DNA from: JBCDBW01 sp039182965
GTDB lineage: Bacteria; Verrucomicrobiota; Verrucomicrobiia; Verrucomicrobiales; DEV007
DNA length: 44,468 nt
Reading direction: 5' to 3'
NCBI GenBank assembly: GCA_039182965.1
Contig: JBCDBW010000023.1
Coordinates: 1 to 44,468, forward strand
The first letter of the stretch is position 1; each line of letters starts with the position of its first letter. A model generated the notes under the pieces. It was not told where the DNA came from. It was given only the letters and a program-made list of their open reading frames with translations, and did not search any database. Of the stretch, positions 17,311-26,382 are shown in pieces. Made by a program: the position numbers and the translations under genes.

Positions 17311-18726
17311 GTGCCGAAGAAATACAAAACCGCAATCCACTGGTTCCGCCGCGATCTTCGTCTCATCGACAATACCGCCCTCAATGCCGCCGCTCGGGAT
17401 GCCGAAACCATCATCCCGGTCTACTTGGTAAGTTCCTGGAAAAAAAAGCACCGCTGGACCGGACCCTCACGGCAAAGTTTCCTCTGCGGTTGTGTCAGCT
17501 CCCTGGCGAAGAATCTTGAGCACGCCGGAAGTCGTCTCATCGTCCGCGCAGGCGCCGCTGAATCCACTCTTGCCGACCTTATCGAGGAATGCCAAGCAGA
17601 GGCGGTATTTACTAACCGGGATCCAGATCCATTCGGAAAATACACCGAGTCCAAGTTGATGAAGCATTGCGATTCGGTGGGCGTCTCATTCCATACCTCA
17701 AAGGATACCGTGCTGCACGAACCCGACGAGATCGCCACAGGAAATGGTACTCCCTACCGAGTCTACACTCCCTTTAGCCGCAATTGGCTCTCGCTTGATA
17801 AGAATAGTCCCGTTCGCGGGCGACCAAAGCTCTCCGCTCCCCCACCCCACCTTGCCTCCCTCGAACTGCCAACGCTTGAAACTTGGGAATTGCCGCCCAA
17901 CACCGCTCAACACCTGACCCCCGGCGAAAAAGCTGCTCGCAAAAGACTATCAGCCGCCCTCGATGGCCCGATCATTGCCTACGACTCACATCGAAACTCG
18001 CCCTCTGGCCAAACCACCTCGCGCCTCAGCCAAGACCTCCGCTTTGGCCTGCTCTCAGTCCGGGAAATCTACGCTCGCACGATGGAAGCCGCCCAGCAAT
18101 CCCGCTCAAAAACTGCCCGCGATAGCTTTCATACCTTTATAAAGGAACTCGCTTGGCGGGAATTCTACATGCATATACTTCATCATTTTCCCGACGTCCT
18201 CGATCACGAATTCAATCCAAAGTATCGAGATCTTCCATGGGAACCCGAAAATGATGCCTTCCAAAAGTGGTCCCAGGGCCGAACGGGTTTCCCCATCGTC
18301 GACGCCGGTATCCGCGAGCTACTCGCCACCGGCTTTATGCACAATCGCGTCCGCATGATTGTCTCCATGTTCCTAACAAAAGACCTCCATCTCGATTGGC
18401 GCCTCGGCGAAGGGTTCTTCATGCAACATCTCGTCGATGGAGAGATCGCCAGCAACAATGGCGGCTGGCAATGGAGCGCGGGCACAGGAGCGGACGCAGC
18501 ACCTTACTTCCGAATCCAAAACCCGTGGACGCAATCCAAACGATACGATCCAGACGGCCTCTACGTCCGGCAATGGATCCCCGAACTTGGCGATGTCCCC
18601 GCACCCCGCTTCTTCGCGCCTCCTGCTCATGGCATTCCGATCGCACCGGAGTATCCCCTGCCCATCGTCGACCACTCTGCGGAACGTGACCATACACTCG
18701 CGCTCTTCAAACGGCACAACGCCTGA
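17311..18726 (+). CDS. phrB: Deoxyribodipyrimidine photolyase (class I CPD photolyase)
   Basis: This flavoprotein repairs UV-induced cyclobutane pyrimidine dimers using blue light. The N-terminal alpha/beta antenna domain starts AIHWFRRDLRLIDNTAL. The C-terminal FAD domain shows TTSRLSQDLRFGLLS, ELAWREFYMHIL, GRTGFPIVDAGIREL, MHNRVRMIVSMFLTKDL, NNGGWQWSAGTGADAAPYFR and NPWTQSKRYDPDG, all hallmarks of class I photolyases, with tryptophans placed for the electron-transfer chain. The GTG at 17311 (MPKKYKTAIHWF) gives about 471 residues. A TTG at 17275 would add 12 proline-rich residues. It lies divergent from lpxI and 54 bp before dnaX. Confidence 0.93.
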   Translation: MPKKYKTAIHWFRRDLRLIDNTALNAAARDAETIIPVYLVSSWKKKHRWTGPSRQSFLCGCVSSLAKNLEHAGSRLIVRAGAAESTLADLIEECQAEAVFTNRDPDPFGKYTESKLMKHCDSVGVSFHTSKDTVLHEPDEIATGNGTPYRVYTPFSRNWLSLDKNSPVRGRPKLSAPPPHLASLELPTLETWELPPNTAQHLTPGEKAARKRLSAALDGPIIAYDSHRNSPSGQTTSRLSQDLRFGLLSVREIYARTMEAAQQSRSKTARDSFHTFIKELAWREFYMHILHHFPDVLDHEFNPKYRDLPWEPENDAFQKWSQGRTGFPIVDAGIRELLATGFMHNRVRMIVSMFLTKDLHLDWRLGEGFFMQHLVDGEIASNNGGWQWSAGTGADAAPYFRIQNPWTQSKRYDPDGLYVRQWIPELGDVPAPRFFAPPAHGIPIAPEYPLPIVDHSAERDHTLALFKRHNA

Positions 18727-18780
18727 ACTCGCGCCAAAAAAAGCGTTTCCTTTCACGCTTGCCTCTTTACATTGCATGCC

Positions 18781-20577
18781 GTGAGCTACCAGGTTTTCGC
18801 ACGAAAATACCGACCCCAAACGTTTGATGACCTCCTCGGGCAGGAACACGTCGTCCGCACGCTGCGAAACGCGATTGCACAGGATCGACTTGCCCATGCC
18901 TACCTCTTCGTCGGTCCGCGCGGCACTGGAAAAACATCCACTGCGCGCATTTTGGCGAAAGCCCTCAACTCTTCAAACGGCCCGAGTGCCGACTTCGATC
19001 CGCAGGAACCCATTTGTAAGGAAATCGCAGACGGAACCTGCCTCGATGTGCTCGAAATCGACGGCGCGAGCAATCGGGGCATCGACGAGGTAAGAGAGCT
19101 TCGCGATACCGTCAAGTTTGCTCCCGCTCAGGGTAAGTTCAAAATCTACTACATCGATGAAGTACACATGCTCACACCGCAGGCCTTCAACGCCCTCCTC
19201 AAAACTCTTGAAGAACCCCCCCCGCACGTAAAATTCATTTTTGCTACCACCGAAGCCAACAAGATCCTGCCCACAATCATCAGCCGCTGCCAACGATTCG
19301 ACTTACGCCGTATCCCGGATAAAATCATCGCCGATCAACTCGCTCTGATTGCCAAGAACGAAAGTGTAACCCTTGAACCACTTGCCGCCCACGCCGTCGC
19401 CCGCGGTGCCGAGGGCGGCATGCGTGACGCCCAATCAATGCTGGACCAGCTCGTCGCTTTCTGCGGCGACTCGATCCGGGAAAACGACGTTCTCGAGATT
19501 TTTGGCTTCACTTCCTTCGAGACCGTTGCGGCCCTCTCCAGTCTCCTTCTCAAAGGTGAAACCGCATCCGCCCTCGAACAACTCCACGAGCAGAGTGAGC
19601 TCGGAAAGGACCTCTCCAAGTTACTTGCCGATTTGATCGAACACCTTCGCAACCTCCTCGTCCACAAGGTCGACCCCGGAGCGTCGAGAACGAATTTCAC
19701 AAAGGCCATCGCCGCCTCCCTCGACGAACAGGCGCAACTGGTAACCACCGACCAACTCATCAGTCTTATCGATCAGTTCGCCATTACCGACGGCCGCATG
19801 AAATGGGCTCCCAACAAGAAACTCCATTTCGAAATCGGTATCATCAAGGCCGTTGAAACCCTCTCGAAATGCACGATTGACGAGGTCATCGAACTGATCG
19901 ACGGAGCGATTACCGGAACCGGTGGCGATCCGAAAGTCGAACCGGTCCAATCTTCCCCCCGTCCCGCCTCTCCGACCGTGTCCTCAACCTCCAAGACACC
20001 AGCGCCAAAAACCGTTCCGGCAACGCCACCTGAACAAGCCAAACAACCAAGTCCCGATCTCGTGCTCTCCGGTGAAATGCTCTGGAAAAAACTACACGAG
20101 GAAATCAACCAATGCCGACCGCTCGCCAGTTCTTGGCTTCAGGCGGGTCACTACGTTGAAGGCCGACCCAACGAGTTTATCATTGGTTTCTCTCCCGAAG
20201 AGTCCTTTGCTCGCGAATCACTCTCTCGCCCTAATAACCGCTCTCTCATCGAGGATCTGCTCAAGAAATTCTCCGGCCAAGCCCTTAATCTGAAATTCGT
20301 GTCCGACGATAAGCTCGCCCCGGCGGTTTCCGTTGAATTCGAGGGAACCTCGGAACCCGACCTCCAGCCCGCGGCCAATGAGTCTCGAAACTCAGACGAT
20401 CCACGAACTGCCTCGCCCGTCCCCCCAAAAGAAGAAACCACGCCGCCACGCACGCCTCAAGCCGAACCTTCCGAGCCTTCGTCACCCCCCCCTTCCACGT
20501 CAGAAGAGAAAGATGACTTCCACAACGATCCTCTCATCAACAAGGCCCTCGATATCTTCGAAGCCGAGATTACCTAA
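18781..20577 (+). CDS. dnaX: DNA polymerase III subunits gamma/tau
   Basis: This is the clamp-loader ATPase, about 598 residues. The GTG at 18781 gives MSYQVFARKYRP, the conserved start; a TTG three codons upstream is also possible. Walker A is GPRGTGKTST (about 45-54), Walker B is IYYIDEVHML, sensor 1 FIFATTEANK, and the SRC box TIISRCQRFDLR; clamp-loader domain III follows. A Ser/Pro-rich linker leads to a tau-like C-terminal part. The usual four-cysteine zinc module is nearly lost: the segment reads LNSSNGPSADFDPQEPIC, keeping only the fourth Cys. No convincing frameshift site for a separate gamma was found. It is followed after 21 bp by ybaB, as in many bacteria. Confidence 0.95.
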   Translation: MSYQVFARKYRPQTFDDLLGQEHVVRTLRNAIAQDRLAHAYLFVGPRGTGKTSTARILAKALNSSNGPSADFDPQEPICKEIADGTCLDVLEIDGASNRGIDEVRELRDTVKFAPAQGKFKIYYIDEVHMLTPQAFNALLKTLEEPPPHVKFIFATTEANKILPTIISRCQRFDLRRIPDKIIADQLALIAKNESVTLEPLAAHAVARGAEGGMRDAQSMLDQLVAFCGDSIRENDVLEIFGFTSFETVAALSSLLLKGETASALEQLHEQSELGKDLSKLLADLIEHLRNLLVHKVDPGASRTNFTKAIAASLDEQAQLVTTDQLISLIDQFAITDGRMKWAPNKKLHFEIGIIKAVETLSKCTIDEVIELIDGAITGTGGDPKVEPVQSSPRPASPTVSSTSKTPAPKTVPATPPEQAKQPSPDLVLSGEMLWKKLHEEINQCRPLASSWLQAGHYVEGRPNEFIIGFSPEESFARESLSRPNNRSLIEDLLKKFSGQALNLKFVSDDKLAPAVSVEFEGTSEPDLQPAANESRNSDDPRTASPVPPKEETTPPRTPQAEPSEPSSPPPSTSEEKDDFHNDPLINKALDIFEAEIT

Positions 20578-20598
20578 ACCTTAAACCACGATCAGACC

Positions 20599-20913
20599 AT
20601 GAATATCGCAAAGATGATGAAGCAGGCCCAAAAGATGCAGGCCCAAATGCAGGAAGCTCAGGCCGCGCTCGCCGAAAAGACTGTGGAAGCCTCGGCCGGT
20701 AGTGGGAAAGTCACCGTCACGGCCACCGGCGCAGGCGAAATCACATCCATCAAGATCGATCCCGCGATCGTTGATCCGGAAGACGTGGAAATACTCGAGG
20801 ACCTTGTTCTCAGCGGCATCACCCAAGCCTCGGAAAAAGCCAAAGAACTCGCCGCCGAAGAAATGGAAAAAGTAACTGGCGGCATGGGCTTGCCCCCTGG
20901 TATGGGATTCTAG
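20599..20913 (+). CDS. ybaB: YbaB/EbfC family nucleoid-associated protein
   Basis: This 104-residue small dimeric DNA-binding protein has the canonical form: MNIAKMMKQAQKMQAQMQEA helix, the central strand GSGKVTVTATGAGEITSIKI, the D-P-x-x-V-D-P-E-D-V-E-I-L-E-D-L element and a glycine-rich GGMGLPPGMGF tail. It coats DNA and is usually encoded between dnaX and recR. Here dnaX is directly upstream, but recR does not follow; the next gene is the convergent clpB. Confidence 0.95.
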   Translation: MNIAKMMKQAQKMQAQMQEAQAALAEKTVEASAGSGKVTVTATGAGEITSIKIDPAIVDPEDVEILEDLVLSGITQASEKAKELAAEEMEKVTGGMGLPPGMGF

Positions 20914-21231
20914 TTCGCAAACGGCTCAGAACAGGTGACCGCTCAAAGATGCCTCTAACATCCGCTAAAAGCGCCCGCAAAACGCCAGAAGAAGACTTCA
21001 AACGAATGGTGCCACTCCCGTCGTCAGCACCCGCTATTACGAACCAAACCACTCGCCGGCCGTCGCATCCAACCACATTAAGGGGAAAGGACGAGATTAT
21101 GCGCCCTTGGCGGAAGCCCTATTCGCCAACAATGCGAAGGCCCGAGGGTTTCTCACCTTCAAAATGAGTTCCTTCTCGAGAAAGACCCGGACACCCTTGT
21201 AGAACAGGACGAGGTGACTCTCAGCCTTTTC
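20914..21231. other. Intergenic region between ybaB and clpB with unexplained open frames
   Basis: These 318 bp carry no recognised gene. On the plus strand a frame open from the TAA near 20970 reads in a protein-like way (TPVVSTRYYEPNHSPAVASN, then DYAPLAEALFANNAKARGF). On the minus strand, the frame of ClpB stays open for about 45 codons past its TAG (SHLVLFYKGVRVFLEKELIL) to a TAA near 21101. Neither has a persuasive start. One could be the remnant of a small gene, but the strong codon bias of the region could also produce this by chance. I saw no SRP-RNA signature here. Confidence 0.35.
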
Positions 21232-23844
21232 CTAAGCGGCGACCCCTTCGCTATTGACCGCCGCCCCCTTTTCAAATGCCAGCACGTCCCCTGACCTTCT
21301 CACCAATACACTATCCCCCTCGGCAAACTTGCCTTCCAATAGCTCCAAACTCAGCGGATCGAGAATAAAATGCTGGATCGCACGCTTCAAAGGTCTCGCC
21401 CCAAAATCCGGGTCGTAACCCCCCTTTGCCACCAGATCCACCGCTTCATCATCGAACTCCAACCCCAACCCACGCACGGAAAGCCGCGCCACCACACGAT
21501 CCAGCTGAATCCGAACGATGTCGGCTAGCTCTTCCTCACTCAACCGATCAAAGATGATCGTCTCATCCACTCGATTTAAGAATTCAGGACGGAAATGCGC
21601 CCGGAGCGCCCCCAACACGAGACGATCCCGCTCTTCAGACGAGGTCTCACCCACAATGTGTTCACTACCGATATTACTCGTCATGATAATCACGGTATTG
21701 CGAAAATCGACGGTCCGCCCTTGCCCGTCTGTGATCCGACCATCATCCAACACCTGTAACAAAACATTGAAGACATCATGGTGGGCCTTTTCAATCTCAT
21801 CAAAGAGCACCACAGCATACGGCCGCCGCCGCACGGCTTCACTCAACTGTCCGCCCTCTTCATAGCCCACATATCCGGGAGGGGCACCGATCAAGCGGGC
21901 CACGCTGTGCTTCTCCATGTATTCACTCATATCAATGCGAACCATGGCATGCTCATCGTCGAACAGAAACTCTGCCAGAGCACGACTCAGCTCCGTTTTC
22001 CCAACCCCGGTGGGCCCCAGAAAGATAAATGACCCCACCGGCCGATCCTCGTCCTGAAGCCCCGAGCGCGCCCTTCGCACCGCGTTCGAAACCGCTACCA
22101 CTGCTTCCTTCTGCCCCACGACACGCTCGGCCAGCCGCTCTTCCATTTTGACAAGCTTCTCCTTCTCTCCCTCCTGCAAACGCGAGACTGGGATCCCGGT
22201 CCAACTCGCCACCACTTTGGAAATGTCCTCTTCCGTAACCTCTTCATTCAGCAAACGACTCTGCTGTTGCAATTCCCCCAGCTTCGCCTCCCGGGCATTC
22301 AGCTGTTCTTCCAGTTCAGGCAATTTACCATATTGAATCTCACTGGCTCGCGCCAAATCACCCCGTCGCTGCGCTTGCTCCAATTCAATTCGCGCACTCT
22401 CAATCGATTCCTGCAAGGCCCGAGCCTCATCAATCTCCGCCTTTTCGTTCTGCCACTGCGCCCGCAGTCCATCGGCCTGCTCGTTCAAATCAGCTATATC
22501 TCGTTCCACCTTCTTCAAACGATCCCGACTCCCAGCGTCAGACTCCTTGCTCAACGCTTGACGCTCCATCTCCAGTTGCATCACCTGACGCTCGAGCTGA
22601 TCGATTTCCGTTGGCATCGAGTCCAATTCAATCTTCAACCGCGAACTCGCCTCATCAATCAAATCCACCGCTTTGTCCGGCAAAAATCGATCCGCAATAT
22701 AGCGATGAGACAAATTCGCCGCCGCTACGATCGCCGCGTCCTGGATCCGCACACCATGATGAACTTCATATCGCTCCTTTAATCCCCGCAAAATCGCAAT
22801 CGTGTCCTCCACCGTTGGCTCATCCACCATAATCGGTTGGAAGCGGCGCTCGAGGGCCGGATCCTTTTCGATATACTTCCGATACTCGTCCAGAGTCGTT
22901 GCCCCGATCGCACGCAGTTGCCCCCTCGCCAGTTGCGGTTTCAGCATGTTCGACGCATCCACTGCCCCCTCTGACCCTCCCGCTCCCACAATCGTGTGCA
23001 ATTCGTCAATAAACAAGATGATCTCGCCCTCTGCCTCAGTCACTTCCTTCAAAAATGCTTTCAGCCGGTCTTCAAATTCACCCCGATACTTGGCTCCTGC
23101 CACCATGCTCGCAATGTCCATTGCAATCAGCCGCTTTCCTTTTAAGGACTCAGGCACGTCGCCACTCACAATCCGGCGCGCCAAGCCTTCCGCAATGGCC
23201 GTCTTTCCCACACCAGGTTCCCCAATCAAAACCGGATTGTTCTTCGTCCTCCTCGACAAAACTTGCATGACCCGCCGGATCTCATCGTCCCGACCAATCA
23301 CCGGGTCAATGTCGCCTCGCCGGGCAACCTCGGTCAAATCCTGCCCATACTTCTCCAACGTCTGATACTTCCCCTCCGGATCCTGATCCGTAACCCGCTG
23401 CGATCCTCGTACCGCTTCAAGAGCTTCCATGAAGTTCTTCCGGTCGATTCCCGCCTCTTCCAAAAGCTTGGCATAAGGAGACTTTGTGTCGAGCAACCCG
23501 AGAAAGAAATGCTCGACACTCAAATACTCGTCCTTGAGCCGGTCCTTCTCCTTCTCTGCGGCCGCGAGCGTCTCACGCAAATCGTTCCCAATATAAATCT
23601 GCGTCGCAGCACCCTCCACTTGAGGCTCACGTTCTACCGCATCTGATACCCGCGCCGTCAACTCGGGCAAGGATAACCCAAGGTTTGCCTTCTCAATAAT
23701 AGGTCCGGCAACACCACCCTCCTGCCGCAACAATGCGAGCAAGACGTGACCTGAATGAATCGCCTGCTGCGAATGCCCGGCAGCAATATCATGGGCCGCT
23801 TGCACCGCTTCCTGCATTTTTACCGTGAAATGATCAAATGACAT
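21232..23844 (-). CDS. clpB: ATP-dependent chaperone ClpB
   Basis: This Hsp100 disaggregase of 870 residues is full-length; it solubilises protein aggregates together with DnaK. It has an N-terminal Clp_N repeat domain (about 1-145), AAA-1 with Walker A GEPGVGKTAIAEGL and LFIDELHT, and the ClpB-specific coiled-coil middle domain (about 400-520, LERQVMQLEMERQALSKESD and following). AAA-2 has GPTGVGKTELSRALA and VLFDEIEKAH, followed by a D2-small domain ending with GARPLKRAIQHFILDPL. It begins at the ATG at 23844 with a strong GAGGAGGAAAC Shine-Dalgarno about 8 bases upstream. I found no clear sigma-32 or CIRCE element in the upstream 170 bp. Convergent with ybaB. Confidence 0.97.
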   Translation of the reverse strand: MSFDHFTVKMQEAVQAAHDIAAGHSQQAIHSGHVLLALLRQEGGVAGPIIEKANLGLSLPELTARVSDAVEREPQVEGAATQIYIGNDLRETLAAAEKEKDRLKDEYLSVEHFFLGLLDTKSPYAKLLEEAGIDRKNFMEALEAVRGSQRVTDQDPEGKYQTLEKYGQDLTEVARRGDIDPVIGRDDEIRRVMQVLSRRTKNNPVLIGEPGVGKTAIAEGLARRIVSGDVPESLKGKRLIAMDIASMVAGAKYRGEFEDRLKAFLKEVTEAEGEIILFIDELHTIVGAGGSEGAVDASNMLKPQLARGQLRAIGATTLDEYRKYIEKDPALERRFQPIMVDEPTVEDTIAILRGLKERYEVHHGVRIQDAAIVAAANLSHRYIADRFLPDKAVDLIDEASSRLKIELDSMPTEIDQLERQVMQLEMERQALSKESDAGSRDRLKKVERDIADLNEQADGLRAQWQNEKAEIDEARALQESIESARIELEQAQRRGDLARASEIQYGKLPELEEQLNAREAKLGELQQQSRLLNEEVTEEDISKVVASWTGIPVSRLQEGEKEKLVKMEERLAERVVGQKEAVVAVSNAVRRARSGLQDEDRPVGSFIFLGPTGVGKTELSRALAEFLFDDEHAMVRIDMSEYMEKHSVARLIGAPPGYVGYEEGGQLSEAVRRRPYAVVLFDEIEKAHHDVFNVLLQVLDDGRITDGQGRTVDFRNTVIIMTSNIGSEHIVGETSSEERDRLVLGALRAHFRPEFLNRVDETIIFDRLSEEELADIVRIQLDRVVARLSVRGLGLEFDDEAVDLVAKGGYDPDFGARPLKRAIQHFILDPLSLELLEGKFAEGDSVLVRRSGDVLAFEKGAAVNSEGVAA

Positions 23845-24015
23845 AATTTCGTTTCCTCCTCGCTCCCCATCAATAACATGGCGAGTCGCAATTCGTCTGA
23901 TTTTCTGACAAAGAACCCTTCAAAGTGTTCAAAGTTTAGAGACAAAAAGTCCCATTCGAAACCACCTGAAGGCTCCCTGCTGCACCCTGCTAGTGCGCCA
24001 TTGTGTCACTTTCGA

Positions 24016-26205
24016 TCAGTGGAAAATCAAGGACCAGCGACCCGTCCCTTCCCCCGCCAATTCCAATACGGGCAAGCGCGGCGCATAAGACCGATGAAAC
24101 GCCGATCGAGAAAGACTGTAGGATCGATCCGCCATGTTCCCGCCATCACCCCCGCTGGGGAATACCACCACCGCATCAATCCCCACCAAACTGTTCGTGT
24201 TCCCCAATTGCCACTCGTGATGGTAGAAATAGACACGCGGAATCGTAATCGTAAGCCGCCGCTCTCCCGATGCCCGCGTCTCCAATAGGGAAACAATCTG
24301 ATCGTAATCCAATCGACGGCTATATCCATTCCCAAAGGAAGCCGGACCAAAACCAATCACTTCACCAGGTCCATCAACCGCTGGCACCGCCACTCTCAAT
24401 GCCGCCACAAACCCAAAATCCCGCCGCCGCCCCCATGTCCGGTCTTCCAGGTAATCATACGAGCGAGCGTCGATCATGATATCGGCAACCATCGCAGGGC
24501 CCCCATCCGGATTGGTTTGCATCTCGATCTCCGCAGGGACATCAAATAGCAAATACAAGGCGTTCGCATCAGCCTCCGCCCGAAAGGTTACCCGCCCGTC
24601 CATGCTCGCCTTCTCTTCAGTCCGTGCTCCTGCTAGGAATCCCCCCACACGTGCCATCGATACCCGCTGACCAAGATGCAGGTTCCGGTTCAATTCGATG
24701 CCTCTCTCAAAGACATACTCTTTCCCCCCCACTCGCAGGATCATTCCCAAAGGCTCACGAATTCTCACGATGTCCGCCTCATCAGGAAGGGAAAAAACCA
24801 GTTGCAAGGGGGAACGATCCCCAGCCGGAATCGATAAACGACCCGTCACTTCCTGTCCCCGCCAAGTGGCTGTATAATCACCCTCGAGTGCCTCTTGGCC
24901 TGTATTGTATACATCCCCAGCCACGGTGAATTCCTTGCTGACGCCGTCCGTCATCCCCATCTCCCACAAGATCACCACAGGCTCCACAATCGCCTTAACA
25001 TCAAGGAACTGGGTATTGCGCTCGTCACTCAACAAAAACGGAAACCAGTATCCCGAACTCCCTCCCGGCAACACCTCAAATTTCGCACCCTCCAGCGCGC
25101 GGTCTGTCACTTCCAATTCATAGTAAACGGTCACCGACTTCTTCTCACCCGCCTCGAGCGAGACTTCGCGATACGGCTCCAGTGGAGTAAATACCCCCAT
25201 ACTCTCCAGTGCGCAGAGACTCGCGACACGCTTCTCCAACGACTGGTTTTCTAACTCAAAAGTGACCTCGTATCCTGTCGGTCCCATCTGCCGGCAGGTG
25301 CCTCCACTGCTCGCATAAGCCAACGGAGCCGGTCCGTTCATGAACACATCAAATACATAGCGTCCCAGTTTCTCATGACCACGTACATTCGGATGAACGG
25401 CGTCATTAACGCCTCCGTCGCTGACGAAATAGGCGCCCAACTGCGCTCCGATTTCCTCGAACCGCGCCTTCACAGTCTGCCCCGGTCGCGCCACGAGACC
25501 ACTCACTAGTCCCTGCCCCAAATCGATAAACGGAATACTCTTTTCTTCCGCAAGCGCACTCGCCATCGCCACACGACTCCGCGTCATTCCAAGGCCCATG
25601 GGCCCTCTACCACTCATAATCGGCGTGCAACCAAACACCAAGATGTCCGTCTCTTTCTCCCGACAGATCTCAACCGCCGCAGACATGGATTGCTCAAATA
25701 CCGAAAACGGTGCCTCTGACAAAGCATCGTTGATCCCAAAGTTAACCGTGATTAGGTCGGGTTCGTATATAAAGGCATCTGTCGTCAGATGACGAATCGC
25801 ATGCAAGGAATGGGCACCTCCCCGCGCAAGATTCTGCAAAATAATCTCCGGTCCACGATAGTCGTCGTGTTTGTCCGGTAACCCGTCTGTGCGAGGCTTC
25901 AACAAGCGCACGCCCCCTGAATAAAAAAACTCTCGCGTTAACCCCTCTAGCATTCGCCCAATATAAGCATCCAGACTGTCGAGAGAGGTCTCATCATGGT
26001 GATAATATTCGGTCACACTATCCCCTAGGGCGACAACGACCAAGGGCTCCCGATCCGCAGGACTGCCCCCTACGATCACCTTTTCAAACAATCGGGGCAC
26101 GGTTGCGCGAAGATGAAGCTCCTGCTCTGCCGTCAAGGGATACCCAAGGCAAAGCGCGCCTTGCAAAAAACCACCCAATGCCGTAACGGCCATCACCCAA
26201 TTCAT
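24016..26205 (-). CDS. Large secreted SGNH/GDSL hydrolase with C-terminal beta-sandwich
   Basis: This protein of about 729 residues starts at the ATG at 26205, whose first 20 residues form a signal peptide; 41 more codons are open upstream but unlikely to be translated. The SGNH hydrolase domain (about 50-300) has all four blocks: GDSVTE at 61 (nucleophile Ser63), Gly in LARGGAH, Asn in GIND (157-160) and DAVHP (268-272) with the catalytic Asp-His. Such enzymes deacylate carbohydrates or lipids. Residues about 300-560 look like beta-rich linker domains. The C-terminal part (ADANALYLLFDVPAEIE through the DIMIDARSYDYLEDR region) resembles a CBM9/DOMON-type carbohydrate-binding sandwich. A role in extracellular polysaccharide deacetylation is inferred. 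It is divergent from the ALDH-like gene. Confidence 0.8.
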   Translation of the reverse strand: MNWVMAVTALGGFLQGALCLGYPLTAEQELHLRATVPRLFEKVIVGGSPADREPLVVVALGDSVTEYYHHDETSLDSLDAYIGRMLEGLTREFFYSGGVRLLKPRTDGLPDKHDDYRGPEIILQNLARGGAHSLHAIRHLTTDAFIYEPDLITVNFGINDALSEAPFSVFEQSMSAAVEICREKETDILVFGCTPIMSGRGPMGLGMTRSRVAMASALAEEKSIPFIDLGQGLVSGLVARPGQTVKARFEEIGAQLGAYFVSDGGVNDAVHPNVRGHEKLGRYVFDVFMNGPAPLAYASSGGTCRQMGPTGYEVTFELENQSLEKRVASLCALESMGVFTPLEPYREVSLEAGEKKSVTVYYELEVTDRALEGAKFEVLPGGSSGYWFPFLLSDERNTQFLDVKAIVEPVVILWEMGMTDGVSKEFTVAGDVYNTGQEALEGDYTATWRGQEVTGRLSIPAGDRSPLQLVFSLPDEADIVRIREPLGMILRVGGKEYVFERGIELNRNLHLGQRVSMARVGGFLAGARTEEKASMDGRVTFRAEADANALYLLFDVPAEIEMQTNPDGGPAMVADIMIDARSYDYLEDRTWGRRRDFGFVAALRVAVPAVDGPGEVIGFGPASFGNGYSRRLDYDQIVSLLETRASGERRLTITIPRVYFYHHEWQLGNTNSLVGIDAVVVFPSGGDGGNMADRSYSLSRSAFHRSYAPRLPVLELAGEGTGRWSLIFH

Positions 26206-26382
26206 CAACCGCTTCAACCCAGGCCTTCCATGCCTCGCCAATATTATGCCTCGCTGTGTATTCCGATTTGCCAAAACATCAGCACTATCCTCAAGCTCGC
26301 TCCAGGCGCAAAGGGAAAAATCAAACACCCGCTCCCCAATTTCTCATTTACCCCTTTTCCTTCGCCCACTACCCTTTCCCAA

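Noticed and set aside
20080..20096. A-run (TGGAAAAAACTA) as a programmed frameshift site for the short dnaX product
   Set aside because: The reading frame puts G before AAA AAA, so the P-site tRNA would re-pair poorly, and no stop follows soon in the -1 frame.
23845..24015. Sigma-32 or CIRCE heat-shock element before clpB
   Set aside because: No TTAGCACTC-N9-GAGTGCTAA inverted repeat and no CTTGAAA/CCCCAT pair at proper spacing; only CTTTGAA-like pieces are seen.
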